DNA of 29,581 bases, from positions 1 to 29,581 of the forward strand of contig SKWF01000182.1 of the NCBI GenBank assembly GCA_007129085.1. The letters are read 5' to 3'. Every line of letters begins with the position of its first letter. Position 1 is the first letter of the stretch. Below the pieces are notes generated by a model. The model did not search any database and was not told the DNA's origin. It saw only the letters and a list, made by a program, of their open reading frames with translations. The position numbers and the translations under genes are program-made. Positions 1 to 8,099 of this stretch are shown in pieces. The stretch comes from Balneolaceae bacterium. GTDB taxonomy: Bacteria > Bacteroidota > Rhodothermia > Balneolales > Balneolaceae.

Positions 1-1303
1 GACTGTATCCATTGTAGGACGCCCGAATGTTGGGAAGTCAACTCTTTTTAATCGTCTTATTGGAAGGCGTAAAGCCATTGTACACGATGAATATGGCGTT
101 ACACGCGACCGTCATTACGGCGAAAGTTATTGGAATGGCAGAGATTTTACCGTTATCGATACGGGAGGCTATCTGCCCGATGAAGAAAATGTAATTATAG
201 AAGGAATTAGAGAGCAGGTACATATTGCGATAGAGGAGTCGGATGTAATTTTGTTTGTGGTAGATGCTGAAAACGGCGTCAATACCTTGGACAAATCTAT
301 AGCAAACATGCTGCGACGAATAGATAAACCGGTGCTTCTTGTTGTGAACAAAAGCGATAACGAGCGTCGTAAAATGGAAGCTGTTGAATTTTATGAGCTA
401 GGATTTGATGAGCTTTACCCGTTATCAGCTATAAGCGGTACAGGAACCGGAGATCTACTTGACAAAGTAGTAGAGCTATTTCCGACAATGCCTGAAGATG
501 TAGACACAAATAAACCTCCCAAAATTGCTTTTGTAGGCCGCCCAAATGTGGGGAAAAGTTCGTTGATGAACGCCCTGCTTAAAAATGAGCGCTGTATTGT
601 AACCGATATTCCCGGTACAACACGTGATGCGATTAATAGCCATCTTGAATATAAGGACAAAGAGTACATTCTCGTTGATACTGCCGGGTTACGCAAACGG
701 GCCAAGGTGAAAGAGAATATTGAGTTTTTCAGTACCGTGCGTACAGATAGGTCCGTGAAAGAAGCAGATGTGGTAGTTTTAATACTCGACGCAATGCAGG
801 GCTTTGATGCTCAGGATAAACGCATTTTACGTGAAGCTGAAAAGTTTAATAAAGGGATAGTTATTGCACTTAATAAATGGGACCTGGTACCTGAAAAGGA
901 GACCAATCTTCACAAAGAGTTTGAAACCTATATTTACGACCGTATCAAAACGGCTACTTATATTCCCATCATTTCCATTTCGGCACTGACCGGTCAGCGA
1001 ATTGAACGAGTATTGGACGTAGCTGAAACCGTGATTCAGGAGCGGTCTAAATTAATTTCTACACCAAATTTGAACGATTTTATTGGTAATATTTTGAAAG
1101 AGCGTCCCTTGCCAATAAAACGCGGTAATCAGCTCAAAATAAAATATGCTGTTCAGGTAAAAAGTAAGCCGCCGGTATTCAAGTTCTTTATGAATAACCC
1201 CCAAGAGTTACCTCCTAATTATCGAAAATTTATAGAAAAACGAATCCGTGAGGAGTTTGGTTTCAAAGGGGTGCCCATTACGATGGTATTTCGACAAAAA
1301 TAG
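1..1303 (+). CDS. der: Ribosome-assembly GTPase Der (EngA), 5' end cut off
   Basis: Der is a double-GTPase needed for maturation of the 50S ribosomal subunit. The reading frame is open from base 2, so the gene begins just outside the window; only a few residues seem missing, because the visible protein (433 residues) opens with the first P-loop GRPNVGKS at visible residues 6-13. The first G-domain continues with DTGG and NKSD. A second P-loop (GRPNVGKSS) lies near visible residue 179, followed by DTAG and NKWD. The C-terminal part (GNILKERPLP to the end) is the KH-like RNA-binding domain. The tandem G-domains with a KH tail are diagnostic. A start at the ATG at 251 would delete the first P-loop and is not credible. 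Confidence 0.97.
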   Translation, partial: TVSIVGRPNVGKSTLFNRLIGRRKAIVHDEYGVTRDRHYGESYWNGRDFTVIDTGGYLPDEENVIIEGIREQVHIAIEESDVILFVVDAENGVNTLDKSIANMLRRIDKPVLLVVNKSDNERRKMEAVEFYELGFDELYPLSAISGTGTGDLLDKVVELFPTMPEDVDTNKPPKIAFVGRPNVGKSSLMNALLKNERCIVTDIPGTTRDAINSHLEYKDKEYILVDTAGLRKRAKVKENIEFFSTVRTDRSVKEADVVVLILDAMQGFDAQDKRILREAEKFNKGIVIALNKWDLVPEKETNLHKEFETYIYDRIKTATYIPIISISALTGQRIERVLDVAETVIQERSKLISTPNLNDFIGNILKERPLPIKRGNQLKIKYAVQVKSKPPVFKFFMNNPQELPPNYRKFIEKRIREEFGFKGVPITMVFRQK

Positions 1304-1399
1304 TGTCGATTTATTCAATAAACTTTGAACAGAAGATAGTAAAAGGTTATTTTCATATTCTTAAATAAAAAATATTTCAAAATCAGCTACAGGAAGTAA

Positions 1400-2086
1400 A
1401 TGAGCCTCGATAAACCAGCTGCCAACGCATTAAGCGAAGACTTTAAACGTGAGCGAAAACTCTCATTTTTAGAAAATTTATACTTACCCGAAATATTCAA
1501 AGGGTTATGGTATTCATTTAAGCAAATGTTTGCTCCTACGTTTACCATGAAATACCCCGAAGAGAAGTGGGATCCACCATCAATTTTTCGAGGGCGACCC
1601 GTATTGGTCGAGGATAATGGCAAAGAGCGATGCGTTGCTTGTGGCTTATGTGCAAGAGCTTGCCCGCCACTGGCTATTAGTATGCAGGCCAATGAAGATG
1701 AGGAAGATCCAAAAGAGCGATATCCCGACTTTTTTGAAATAAATATGCTCCGTTGTATCTATTGCGGTTATTGCGAAGAGGTCTGCCCTGAAGAGGCTAT
1801 TGTAATGAGTCAGGATTATGATATCGTATTTGAATCCAGAGAAGAAGCCGTTTACGATAAAGAACGCCTACTCGTTCCTAAAGAAGATTTAAAAGATCGC
1901 CTTGATTTCTTGCGAGAATATAAAAATCGTCAATTCGGACAATTCTGGGATTTCCAGGAAGAGAATAATATCCATTCCGTCCGCGACAGAGATACTGATT
2001 GGAATACAGGTTTATCATTGGTTGATATGCTTGAACAGCAGAAGAAGAATGATGCAACCAAAGCATCTTCACACTGGTCTGTTTAA
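1400..2086 (+). CDS. nuoI: NADH-quinone oxidoreductase subunit I (2x[4Fe-4S] ferredoxin)
   Basis: NuoI is the peripheral-arm complex I subunit that carries clusters N6a and N6b and passes electrons towards the quinone site. The 228-residue protein has two CxxCxxCxxxCP motifs, with cysteines at 78/81/84/88 and 119/122/125/129. An N-terminal amphipathic stretch (residues 25-50) resembles the membrane-facing helix of NuoI. The C-terminal extension past residue 140 is charged and typical of the family. AGGA about 8 bases upstream supports the ATG. No other nuo gene is in the window, so the complex I genes must be split up in this genome. Two uncharacterised genes and a peroxiredoxin follow closely. 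A different 2[4Fe-4S] ferredoxin is possible but the length and spacing favour NuoI. Confidence 0.9.
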   Translation: MSLDKPAANALSEDFKRERKLSFLENLYLPEIFKGLWYSFKQMFAPTFTMKYPEEKWDPPSIFRGRPVLVEDNGKERCVACGLCARACPPLAISMQANEDEEDPKERYPDFFEINMLRCIYCGYCEEVCPEEAIVMSQDYDIVFESREEAVYDKERLLVPKEDLKDRLDFLREYKNRQFGQFWDFQEENNIHSVRDRDTDWNTGLSLVDMLEQQKKNDATKASSHWSV

Positions 2087-2102
2087 TTTCAACCTCTAAA
2101 TA

Positions 2103-2669
2103 ATGGCTGATTTCAACGTTTCGCAGGAAGATTACGAAAAGCTTATTGAAGACGCTCAATATCTTCAAGACGAAGCTGAAGCTCTCAAATATATTATAGA
2201 GGCCGTTCCATACACGGAAGTGCCATCAGGAGGGATGTCCATAATTCAGCAGCTAATGTTGATAGATTATGCTCAAACTGACTACTACAGACCGTTGATT
2301 GAAAAATCATTTTCAAGCGCTCGTACAGTAGATTTGAGCAAACAGGCTGATTTCCGTGATACATTTCAGGTACCGGGTGACGATGAAGAGATCTCTAAAG
2401 ATGTTCAAAAAGTATTGAATAGAATTGTTAAACATCGGGCAGCTCTATTAAATGTTTTCAAAAAAATACCGCTTATTGATTGGGAGAGAGAGCTTAAAAC
2501 AAATTCAGGTGCTCATATTACACTTTATGAATTTACCAATTCGATGATTCGAGAAGAGCGTAAAATTTTAAAAGAAATTGCTGATTTGGTACTGATTTAT
2601 CAAAATAACAGACAGGCACAACGAGAGATTGATGCTAAAAGAGATCAACGAAATCAAGCAGGAGATTAA
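2103..2669 (+). CDS. Hypothetical helical protein, possibly DinB-like
   Basis: A 188-residue, soluble, mostly helical protein with no signal peptide or membrane segment. It starts 16 bases after nuoI, so it is probably co-transcribed. The order of helices (IIQQLMLIDYAQTDYY, then KVLNRIVKHRAALLNVF, a WERE stretch, and TLYEFTNSMIREERKILKEI) resembles the four-helix DinB/YfiT fold, in which a late G-x-TL-x-E segment precedes a helix carrying metal-binding histidines. Here those positions read REERK, without the usual histidine pair, so metal binding is doubtful. The fold assignment is inference from pattern, not from a search. The function is unknown. Confidence 0.8.
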   Translation: MADFNVSQEDYEKLIEDAQYLQDEAEALKYIIEAVPYTEVPSGGMSIIQQLMLIDYAQTDYYRPLIEKSFSSARTVDLSKQADFRDTFQVPGDDEEISKDVQKVLNRIVKHRAALLNVFKKIPLIDWERELKTNSGAHITLYEFTNSMIREERKILKEIADLVLIYQNNRQAQREIDAKRDQRNQAGD

Positions 2670-2671
2670 TT

Positions 2672-3256
2672 TTGTGGAGCCAGGTATTATTAATTCTTAC
2701 GCTCATTCTCTCCGCAGCGTATATATATAGACGCTTAGAAACCTCATTTCATCTTTTTATTCTATCATACGCATTGCTATGCAGTATTTTGCTATCCTAC
2801 ACATTTATACTGGTTGATCAGGCCTTCTTTGATTATGCTATTGAATTAACCCATTTAGCTACTACTGTTTTAGCACTAATAACACTTCTGTTGAGTATCC
2901 GGCTATTTCAACCCAAACATTTAAGATATCCCGGGGCATATAGCTATGTACCCGTTTTAATAATACCTTTCTACATATTTTTTATTGATGGAGGAATTTT
3001 ATCAGATATCATTCTAATAAGCCTGCAAGTGACTGCAATTCTTGTGTTTACGCTTATATTATTTCGATATCAATCCACGATAGAATATGGGTGGATACTT
3101 TTGATTAGCACATTTTGCTTTCTAACGGCAGCGGTACTTCATTGGGCAGTTGAAGAAGATCAAATTATCAATATTTCCATAAATCTACTGCTATGCATCG
3201 GCATTTTAACGACGTCGATGAAATACCCGCAATTAATTAATCAAAATGAGCGATAA
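2672..3256 (+). CDS. Hypothetical polytopic membrane protein
   Basis: A 194-residue, very hydrophobic protein with about six predicted membrane helices (roughly residues 3-20, 28-50, 58-78, 90-110, 113-132 and 140-160, plus a weak one near 168-185). It has no motif I recognise. The start is TTG, two bases after the stop of the preceding gene, and its end overlaps the peroxiredoxin start by 11 bases, so the three genes are probably translated from one message with nuoI. The pairing with nuoI raises the possibility of a membrane role linked to respiration, but nothing in the sequence shows this. Confidence 0.75.
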   Translation: MWSQVLLILTLILSAAYIYRRLETSFHLFILSYALLCSILLSYTFILVDQAFFDYAIELTHLATTVLALITLLLSIRLFQPKHLRYPGAYSYVPVLIIPFYIFFIDGGILSDIILISLQVTAILVFTLILFRYQSTIEYGWILLISTFCFLTAAVLHWAVEEDQIINISINLLLCIGILTTSMKYPQLINQNER

Positions 3257-3725
3257 GAGTATGAAATTGAAAAAAGGAGAGAAGGCCCCCGACTTTGTAC
3301 TTAAAGACACAAATTTGGAAGATGTCACCTTAGACGAGCTAATTTCAGATGGGAATCTGCTGCTACTATTTTTTCCATTAGCGTTTTCAGGTGTTTGCAC
3401 AGATGAAATGTGCACAACCAGGGATAACCTAAAGCTCTATAATGCATTTAAAACAAATGTTGTAGGTGTAAGTGTTGATAGTATGTTTGCACTAAAAGCT
3501 TTTAAAAAGTCAAACAACTTAAATTTTACACTAATTAGTGATTTTAATAAAGAGCTCTCCAGATCTTTCGGAGTTTTAAATGAATCATTTTTCGGAATGA
3601 AGGGAGTATCGAAAAGAGCTGCGTTTTTAATAGACACGGATAAGAAAATTATTTATTCAGAGGTGTTAGAGGATTCCGATCAACAACCAGATTTCAAAAA
3701 AATACAGCAGTTACTTAGAAGATAG
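3246..3725 (+). CDS. Peroxiredoxin (AhpC/TSA superfamily)
   Basis: A thiol peroxidase of 159 residues that reduces hydroperoxides. The peroxidatic site is PLAFSGVC with Cys51; the usual PxxxTxxC threonine is serine (Ser48), a tolerated variant. A second cysteine (Cys56) follows five residues later, as in the BCP/PrxQ atypical 2-Cys group, although the FSGVC context also resembles the AhpE branch. The thioredoxin-like fold is supported by the APDF opening, the VVGVSVDS strand and the FLID segment. It overlaps the preceding membrane-protein gene by 11 bases. A link with nuoI would suit detoxification of respiratory peroxide, but this is only context. Confidence 0.9.
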   Translation: MSDKSMKLKKGEKAPDFVLKDTNLEDVTLDELISDGNLLLLFFPLAFSGVCTDEMCTTRDNLKLYNAFKTNVVGVSVDSMFALKAFKKSNNLNFTLISDFNKELSRSFGVLNESFFGMKGVSKRAAFLIDTDKKIIYSEVLEDSDQQPDFKKIQQLLRR

Positions 3726-3782
3726 AGTAGGGCAGCAATTCATATGATAAACCGGGGTTTAGTATAAATTATCTTAACTTTA

Positions 3783-3798
3783 CATAATATATATTATG
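3783..3798. repeat. 16-bp perfect palindrome
   Basis: CATAATATATATTATG is a perfect palindrome in the 123-base gap between the peroxiredoxin and response-regulator genes, about 50 bases before the likely ATG of the latter. It could be an operator for a dimeric regulator, or just AT-rich sequence. The same gap holds a weaker dyad (TAAAC/GTTTA around 3748-3761) with no T-run, so no clear terminator is seen. Confidence 0.4.
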
Positions 3799-3848
3799 CG
3801 TATTAAATATGTGTTGTATATTGATTGGCATTAGTTTTTATTGTTGAT

Positions 3849-4229
3849 ATGAAAAACGAATCCTCAATTACGACTATTTATATTGTAGAAGATGATCCGG
3901 TTCTATCGCTAATTCTTAATCGTATGGTTCAAAAAATGAATTACTCTGTTATCGGAAACTCAGAGAGCGGAAAAGAATCAATTAGCAAAATTACGGAGCT
4001 TAAGCCGGGAATAGTTTTGATGGATATATCACTGAAGGATGATATTGACGGTACTATGGTCGCAAGTGAAATTGTAAAGGCCTACAACCCCACCATTATA
4101 TATATTACAGGCAATTCAGACGCCAAGAACAAAAGAAAGGCTGAAAAATCAGGATATCACGACTATTTAATTAAACCTATCTCTTTCGATCAACTTAAAG
4201 AATCTATCGAAACTTCATTAGACAAATGA
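3849..4229 (+). CDS. Stand-alone response regulator (receiver domain only)
   Basis: A 126-residue CheY-like receiver with no output domain. It has the acidic pocket (Glu14, Asp15, Asp16), phospho-acceptor Asp59 (in LMDIS), the switch Thr87 (ITGNS) and the conserved Lys109 (IKP). An in-frame TTG at 3825 would add eight residues, but the ATG at 3849 places the first beta strand as usual. No histidine kinase lies in the window. It closely resembles the second receiver at 24184 (shared TGNS and KPI segments, same length). Its 3' end overlaps the convergent DUF952 gene by 12 bases. It probably signals by protein contact or a phosphorelay rather than by binding DNA. Confidence 0.93.
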   Translation: MKNESSITTIYIVEDDPVLSLILNRMVQKMNYSVIGNSESGKESISKITELKPGIVLMDISLKDDIDGTMVASEIVKAYNPTIIYITGNSDAKNKRKAEKSGYHDYLIKPISFDQLKESIETSLDK

Positions 4230-4559
4230 TTCAACCTGAAGGTCAAATTTCTTCTCTTCGTTACAATCTATCCGAATTTTATCCAGGATTGCCTCTAACT
4301 GCAGTGGCGCTTTAAGTTTTACAATACCAGATTCCTTGTCCGTTGATAAACTCGATGTTAAACGCGCCTTATCAATCACGAGTATTAAAAGGTTTTTGCG
4401 CCCTTCAAACTGTTCATTTAAGTACTGGTTAATATTTTTCGGTGCCACAAGGGTAATTCCCGTCTCCGAGTCGAAACCTTCAGGCTTATATTGGCCTCCT
4501 TTATTTAGCTTCGGCCACTTTCTCCTCGATACAACGTGAAATAAAAGATCAGAGCTCAT
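4218..4559 (-). CDS. DUF952-like protein, divergent
   Basis: A 113-residue protein. The opening LLFHVVSRRKW, a central GF segment, NLLILVIDKARL, and a closing APLQLEAILDKIRI match the strand and helix order of DUF952 (PF06108), a small alpha/beta family of unknown function. The family's conserved G(F/Y)IHxS and FPHLYG motifs are not kept: the first is replaced by GFDSETGIT and the second by VKLKAPL. The histidines thought to matter for the family are therefore absent. The gene is convergent with the response regulator and overlaps it by 12 bases. It lies 28 bases downstream of the zinc-hydrolase gene and may be the last gene of the rim operon. Assigned by eye. Confidence 0.7.
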   Translation of the reverse strand: MSSDLLFHVVSRRKWPKLNKGGQYKPEGFDSETGITLVAPKNINQYLNEQFEGRKNLLILVIDKARLTSSLSTDKESGIVKLKAPLQLEAILDKIRIDCNEEKKFDLQVESFV

Positions 4560-4587
4560 ATTGGATATCTAAAAATATAAATTGAAA

Positions 4588-5529
4588 TTAATTTGTCGCG
4601 ATATGGAGTATTGCATCCCCTTTGTGAACTACCGGGCTGTTATTTAAGCCGATAACTTGACCCGAATCCGGGGCTTTTAAATTAAACCGCTCATTGCCAA
4701 ATGGATCCGTTATGCGTCCTACGATTTGTCGTTTCTTAACTTTATCTCCGAGTTGAATCGACGTATTAAATATACCCGCATATTTTGCGCGTAACCACTT
4801 TGATTTGTTGTACTCATCAATTGTACCGGCTTCAGGAGCAGTGTCTCTCATGCCTAAATGCTTTAACAATCTTTTTGTTCCCGCAATGGCAGTCTCAATC
4901 CCGGCTTCATCCATACGTAAAGATTCACCAGTTTCGTACACTAAAATATGTTTTCCTTTGTTATGTGCAGCTTTACGAAATGAACTTGCAACTAAATTCG
5001 AGTTTAAAATAACCGGCGGTGCAAATGCCCTGGCAAGTTCCATATTTTTAGGTATATCAAAAACACACCGTATTTGCGGATAATTTGCTCTGCTGGCTCC
5101 ACCCGTATGAAAATCGACCCCATAATCTACTTTAGGGATGATTTCATTCATAATATTATAAGCCACTAATTTGGCGAGTGATCCATGTTTATTCCCTGGA
5201 AAACTACGATTAATATCTTTCCCATCCGGAACACCACGTACATTTTGAATAAAACCGTAAACGTTCATCAAAGGAACAGCAATAATAGTTCCAGACGTCA
5301 ATTTTAGGTGGTCATTCGAAATTAACCGCCGTACAATTTCAATACCATTTATCTCATCGCCATGCAGGCCGCCACTGAGTAAAACTACAGGGCCATCATT
5401 TTTGGCTCTAATGATCCGTACAGGAAGATCTATATTGGTATATGTCGGTAAACGAGCAATATTCAGGTGTATCTGACGATCTTCACCAAGTGCTACATCT
5501 TCACCGTGTATAGAAAATATTTCAGGCAT
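4588..5529 (-). CDS. AstE/AspA-type zinc deacylase (M14 succinylglutamate desuccinylase family)
   Basis: A 313-residue zinc hydrolase of the family that contains succinylglutamate desuccinylase and aspartoacylase. The zinc ligands are visible as GGLHGDE (His56, Glu59) and DFHTGG (His141). DINRSFPG (105-112) is the substrate-binding arginine motif, and YETGE (198-202) holds the catalytic glutamate. The last 80 residues form a lipoyl/biotinyl-like beta domain, as in many COG3608 members. It starts 4 bases after rimK. Links between RimK-type ligases, a retropepsin-like protease and AspA-like hydrolases have been reported by comparative genomics. It may hydrolyse a glutamate-containing peptide or an N-acyl amino acid; the substrate cannot be read from sequence. 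Confidence 0.88.
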   Translation of the reverse strand: MPEIFSIHGEDVALGEDRQIHLNIARLPTYTNIDLPVRIIRAKNDGPVVLLSGGLHGDEINGIEIVRRLISNDHLKLTSGTIIAVPLMNVYGFIQNVRGVPDGKDINRSFPGNKHGSLAKLVAYNIMNEIIPKVDYGVDFHTGGASRANYPQIRCVFDIPKNMELARAFAPPVILNSNLVASSFRKAAHNKGKHILVYETGESLRMDEAGIETAIAGTKRLLKHLGMRDTAPEAGTIDEYNKSKWLRAKYAGIFNTSIQLGDKVKKRQIVGRITDPFGNERFNLKAPDSGQVIGLNNSPVVHKGDAILHIATN

Positions 5530-5533
5530 TATT

Positions 5534-6463
5534 TTAATTTTTGGTGCGTCGGCCTCTTTTCTTGTTCTTATTTTTTTCGGCCAGCTGTTCTACAAAATCG
5601 ATAATACCGCCCGCAACATCTTTATTAGTGGTTTTCTCTATACCCTCAAGACCTGGAGATGAATTCACTTCTAAAACGAGAGGTCCACGCTCTGATTGAA
5701 GTAGATCAACCCCTGCAATAGATAGCCCCATCGCCTTGGCAGCAGTTAAAGCAACTTCACGTTCTCGACGTGACAATTTAATCAGTTCACCGGAGCCACC
5801 CTGGTGTAAATTCGATCTAAACTCTCCCTCCTTGCCTTGGCGCTTCATAGCGCCTACAACTTTATTGCCTATTACAAATGCTCGAATATCCGCTCCTTTA
5901 GCTTCTTCTATAAACTCTTGGACGATAACACGGGCCTTCATGCTGTGAAATGCCTCTATAATAGATTCTGCAGCTTTTTTCGTTGGAGCAAGTACTACAC
6001 CGTATCCCTGTGTTCCCTCTAAAAGCTTAACGATTAAAGGAGCTCCACCAACACTATCAATAATTTTTTTCACCTCTTTAGAGTAGTTTGTAAACACCGT
6101 TTTAGGCAGTCCAACATCAGATTTAGCAAGTATTTGGAGGCTCCGTAATTTATCTCTCGATCGTACTAGTGCTTGTGATTCCACTGCAGTCGCTACGCCC
6201 ATCATTTCAAACTGTCGCACAACCGATGCACCATAAAATGTAACGGATGCACCTATCCGGGGAATTACAGCATCAACATTCTCAATCTTTTCTGCCTTGT
6301 AATATATCGTTGGATTATCCTGTTCAATTACAATATCACATTTCAGGTGATCCAGCACCGTGACATTATGCCCTTTTAATTCAGCTGATTCTACCAATCT
6401 TCTGGTGGAGTAAAGTGAACGATTTCTGGATAATACTACAATGTTTAACGGCTTGTGTGTCAT
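5534..6463 (-). CDS. rimK: RimK-type ATP-grasp alpha-L-glutamate ligase
   Basis: An ATP-grasp ligase of 309 residues, close to the 300 of E. coli RimK, which adds glutamates to the C-terminus of ribosomal protein S6. Visible features are RSRDKLRSLQ (101-110), the ATP-binding lysine and glycine loop VKLLEGTQGYGV (145-156), QEF and DIRAFV (182-197), RSNLHQGG (216-223) and the Mg-binding LEVNSSPGLEG (264-274). A basic tail (NKNKKRGRRTKN, 298-309) extends the protein. It sits between the rimB-like protease (4-base gap) and the zinc hydrolase (4-base gap), so all three are surely one operon. The target may be S6 or another peptide. Confidence 0.92.
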   Translation of the reverse strand: MTHKPLNIVVLSRNRSLYSTRRLVESAELKGHNVTVLDHLKCDIVIEQDNPTIYYKAEKIENVDAVIPRIGASVTFYGASVVRQFEMMGVATAVESQALVRSRDKLRSLQILAKSDVGLPKTVFTNYSKEVKKIIDSVGGAPLIVKLLEGTQGYGVVLAPTKKAAESIIEAFHSMKARVIVQEFIEEAKGADIRAFVIGNKVVGAMKRQGKEGEFRSNLHQGGSGELIKLSRREREVALTAAKAMGLSIAGVDLLQSERGPLVLEVNSSPGLEGIEKTTNKDVAGGIIDFVEQLAEKNKNKKRGRRTKN

Positions 6464-6467
6464 TAAA

Positions 6468-6956
6468 TTAATTAGTTTCAGTTATATATTTTCTTGATAT
6501 ATCTACAACAAACTTCTTTAAAAATTTGCGCCCCAATAATACAGGATATTTCATCGCCGATCGATCTGTTAAAGAGAGCTCAATTGTACGCTGTTTTTTA
6601 AAAAATTGAACCTTCTGTTTGATGACAAACCTTTTTTCAGTTTCACCATTCGAACTTTTTACCTTTCTGATGTCATGAATCAAACATCGGAATAATTTGT
6701 CCTCGTATTCGGGGTGATCTGAATCAAGAACATTAAATTCAACCAGCTCTTGGCCATTTTCTGTAATCTGACGAATATTCTGGCAGTGTAAACTGGATGT
6801 ATAAGCCCCGGTATCAACCTTGGCATCGAGGTTAAAAATGGACAGCTCGGGAAAATCAATTTTCTCAATTCGCCCAATCGTCTTTTTATCTGATTTTGTC
6901 ATACAAACCTGTAATTTTGGATGGCTTAAAATACCAGCTTTTAAACTCGGTTGCAT
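6468..6956 (-). CDS. rimB: RimB-like retropepsin-fold protease (RimK/LysX-associated, PF05618)
   Basis: A 162-residue protein of the family annotated as 'ATP-dependent zinc protease', which has a retropepsin fold. The active-site strand is KVDTGAYTSSLH, with the D-T-G triad at residues 48-50. The end segment YPVLLGRKFL matches the family's 'LG(R)xFL' strand. In Pseudomonas RimB forms part of the rimABK operon and trims the glutamate tail that RimK adds to S6. The first 18 residues have no counterpart in the family core; an ATG at 6902 (residue 19, MTKSDKK) would give 144 residues and may be the true start. The next gene, rimK, begins 4 bases downstream. Confidence 0.85.
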   Translation of the reverse strand: MQPSLKAGILSHPKLQVCMTKSDKKTIGRIEKIDFPELSIFNLDAKVDTGAYTSSLHCQNIRQITENGQELVEFNVLDSDHPEYEDKLFRCLIHDIRKVKSSNGETEKRFVIKQKVQFFKKQRTIELSLTDRSAMKYPVLLGRKFLKKFVVDISRKYITETN

Positions 6957-6984
6957 TGCCTATTTTCAGCACTATAAAATTTAT

Positions 6985-6996
6985 TTAAAGCTTTAA
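6985..6996. repeat. 12-bp palindrome in divergent intergenic region
   Basis: TTAAAGCTTTAA is a perfect dyad midway between the divergent rimB-like and D-serine dehydratase-like genes. Its position is right for an operator acting on both promoters, but the sequence is AT-rich and short, so chance is a fair explanation. Confidence 0.3.
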
Positions 6997-7016
6997 CTAT
7001 TAAGGGTAAATATTTT

Positions 7017-8099
7017 ATGAATAATTCCGAACCGGCGAGACCTGTGGCTGTCGTAGATGAAAGACGGTGCAAAAATAATATCCGTCGAATAGCCACAAAA
7101 GCAAAAGAAAACAACTGTACATTTCGCCCTCATTTTAAAACCCATCAATCCAATGTTATTGGAGACTGGTTTCGTGAGGAAGGCGTTACGGGAATTACGG
7201 TTTCAACCCCTGACATGGCTGAATATTTTATCAACAATAGCTGGGATGATGTTACCCTTGCCTTCCCCTTCTTCCCTGCTCAATTGAACCGTATAAAAGA
7301 ATTACAAGCAAAGAGCTACATACGGTTATTTGTATATGATACAAAGATGGTTCGATATTTAGATAAACATTTATCAGCTCCGGTTGGAATTATGATAGAA
7401 GCAGATGCCGGATATAATCGGAGTGGAGTTGCTGATATTGAAATAATACATCAAATCGTTTCCGAGATAGAGAAAAGTACTGTTTTGGAGTTTAAGGGCT
7501 TCTATTCTCACGATGGCGACACCTATAAAGTTCAAGGAGAAATGGAGGTGCGTGAAATAGCCGAGCGGAACCTGAAATTTTTCAGAAAACTGAGTGAGTT
7601 TTATCCTGATGCCAACTACTGTCTTGGTGATACACCATCAGGCAGTTTAATGGATAGTTTTCCCGGGGCTAATGAAATATCACCCGGCAATTTAGTTTTT
7701 TACGACTGGATGCAGACTCAAATTGGCAGTTGTTCTCTGGATGATGTGAGCCTTTTGGTAAAAGCACCTATTGGCCAAATTAAAGACGAGTCTAATATGC
7801 TCATAATGCATTGTGGGGCCGTGCACCTATCAAAAGATCATATTACGGTTGATGGAAACGTGCACTATGGCAAGCCTGTATATTATGATGATGGCGTCAT
7901 CAAACCGGTAGAAGGTGCGTTTGTGGAGTCTCTTTCCCAGGAGCACGGAATTGTGCGCATGTCTGATCATTTAAGAAAAGTCATTAACGGGAAAAATCAC
8001 CTCTTGATCTGTCCTGTACATTCCTGCCTGACCGCTAATTTGTTTGAGCATTACGAGAATCGAAACGGAGAAAAAATTTCTAAACGAGTTTTATCATGA
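7017..8099 (+). CDS. D-serine dehydratase / D-threonine aldolase-like PLP enzyme
   Basis: A 360-residue fold-type III PLP enzyme (alanine racemase N-terminal barrel with DSD1-like C-terminal domain). RPHFKTHQS carries the Schiff-base lysine Lys41. FKGFYSHDGDTY (159-170) and the GDTPSG loop (204-209) contribute to the active site and the phosphate site. The C-terminal CPVHSC places His335 and Cys337 in the H-x-C zinc site of eukaryotic-type D-serine dehydratase, and SQEHG (307-311) is the matching conserved loop. Such enzymes eliminate water from D-serine, or cleave D-3-hydroxyamino acids by retro-aldol reaction; sequence alone does not separate these. The next gene overlaps it by 4 bases (ATGA). 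Confidence 0.88.
   Translation: MNNSEPARPVAVVDERRCKNNIRRIATKAKENNCTFRPHFKTHQSNVIGDWFREEGVTGITVSTPDMAEYFINNSWDDVTLAFPFFPAQLNRIKELQAKSYIRLFVYDTKMVRYLDKHLSAPVGIMIEADAGYNRSGVADIEIIHQIVSEIEKSTVLEFKGFYSHDGDTYKVQGEMEVREIAERNLKFFRKLSEFYPDANYCLGDTPSGSLMDSFPGANEISPGNLVFYDWMQTQIGSCSLDDVSLLVKAPIGQIKDESNMLIMHCGAVHLSKDHITVDGNVHYGKPVYYDDGVIKPVEGAFVESLSQEHGIVRMSDHLRKVINGKNHLLICPVHSCLTANLFEHYENRNGEKISKRVLS

Noticed and set aside
251..1303. Start of der at the ATG at 251
   Set aside because: The frame is open from base 2 and includes the complete first P-loop upstream, so the gene is truncated by the window edge.
1387..1692. Minus-strand open frame over nuoI
   Set aside because: It lies opposite the ferredoxin cluster motifs of nuoI and matches no family; a shadow frame.
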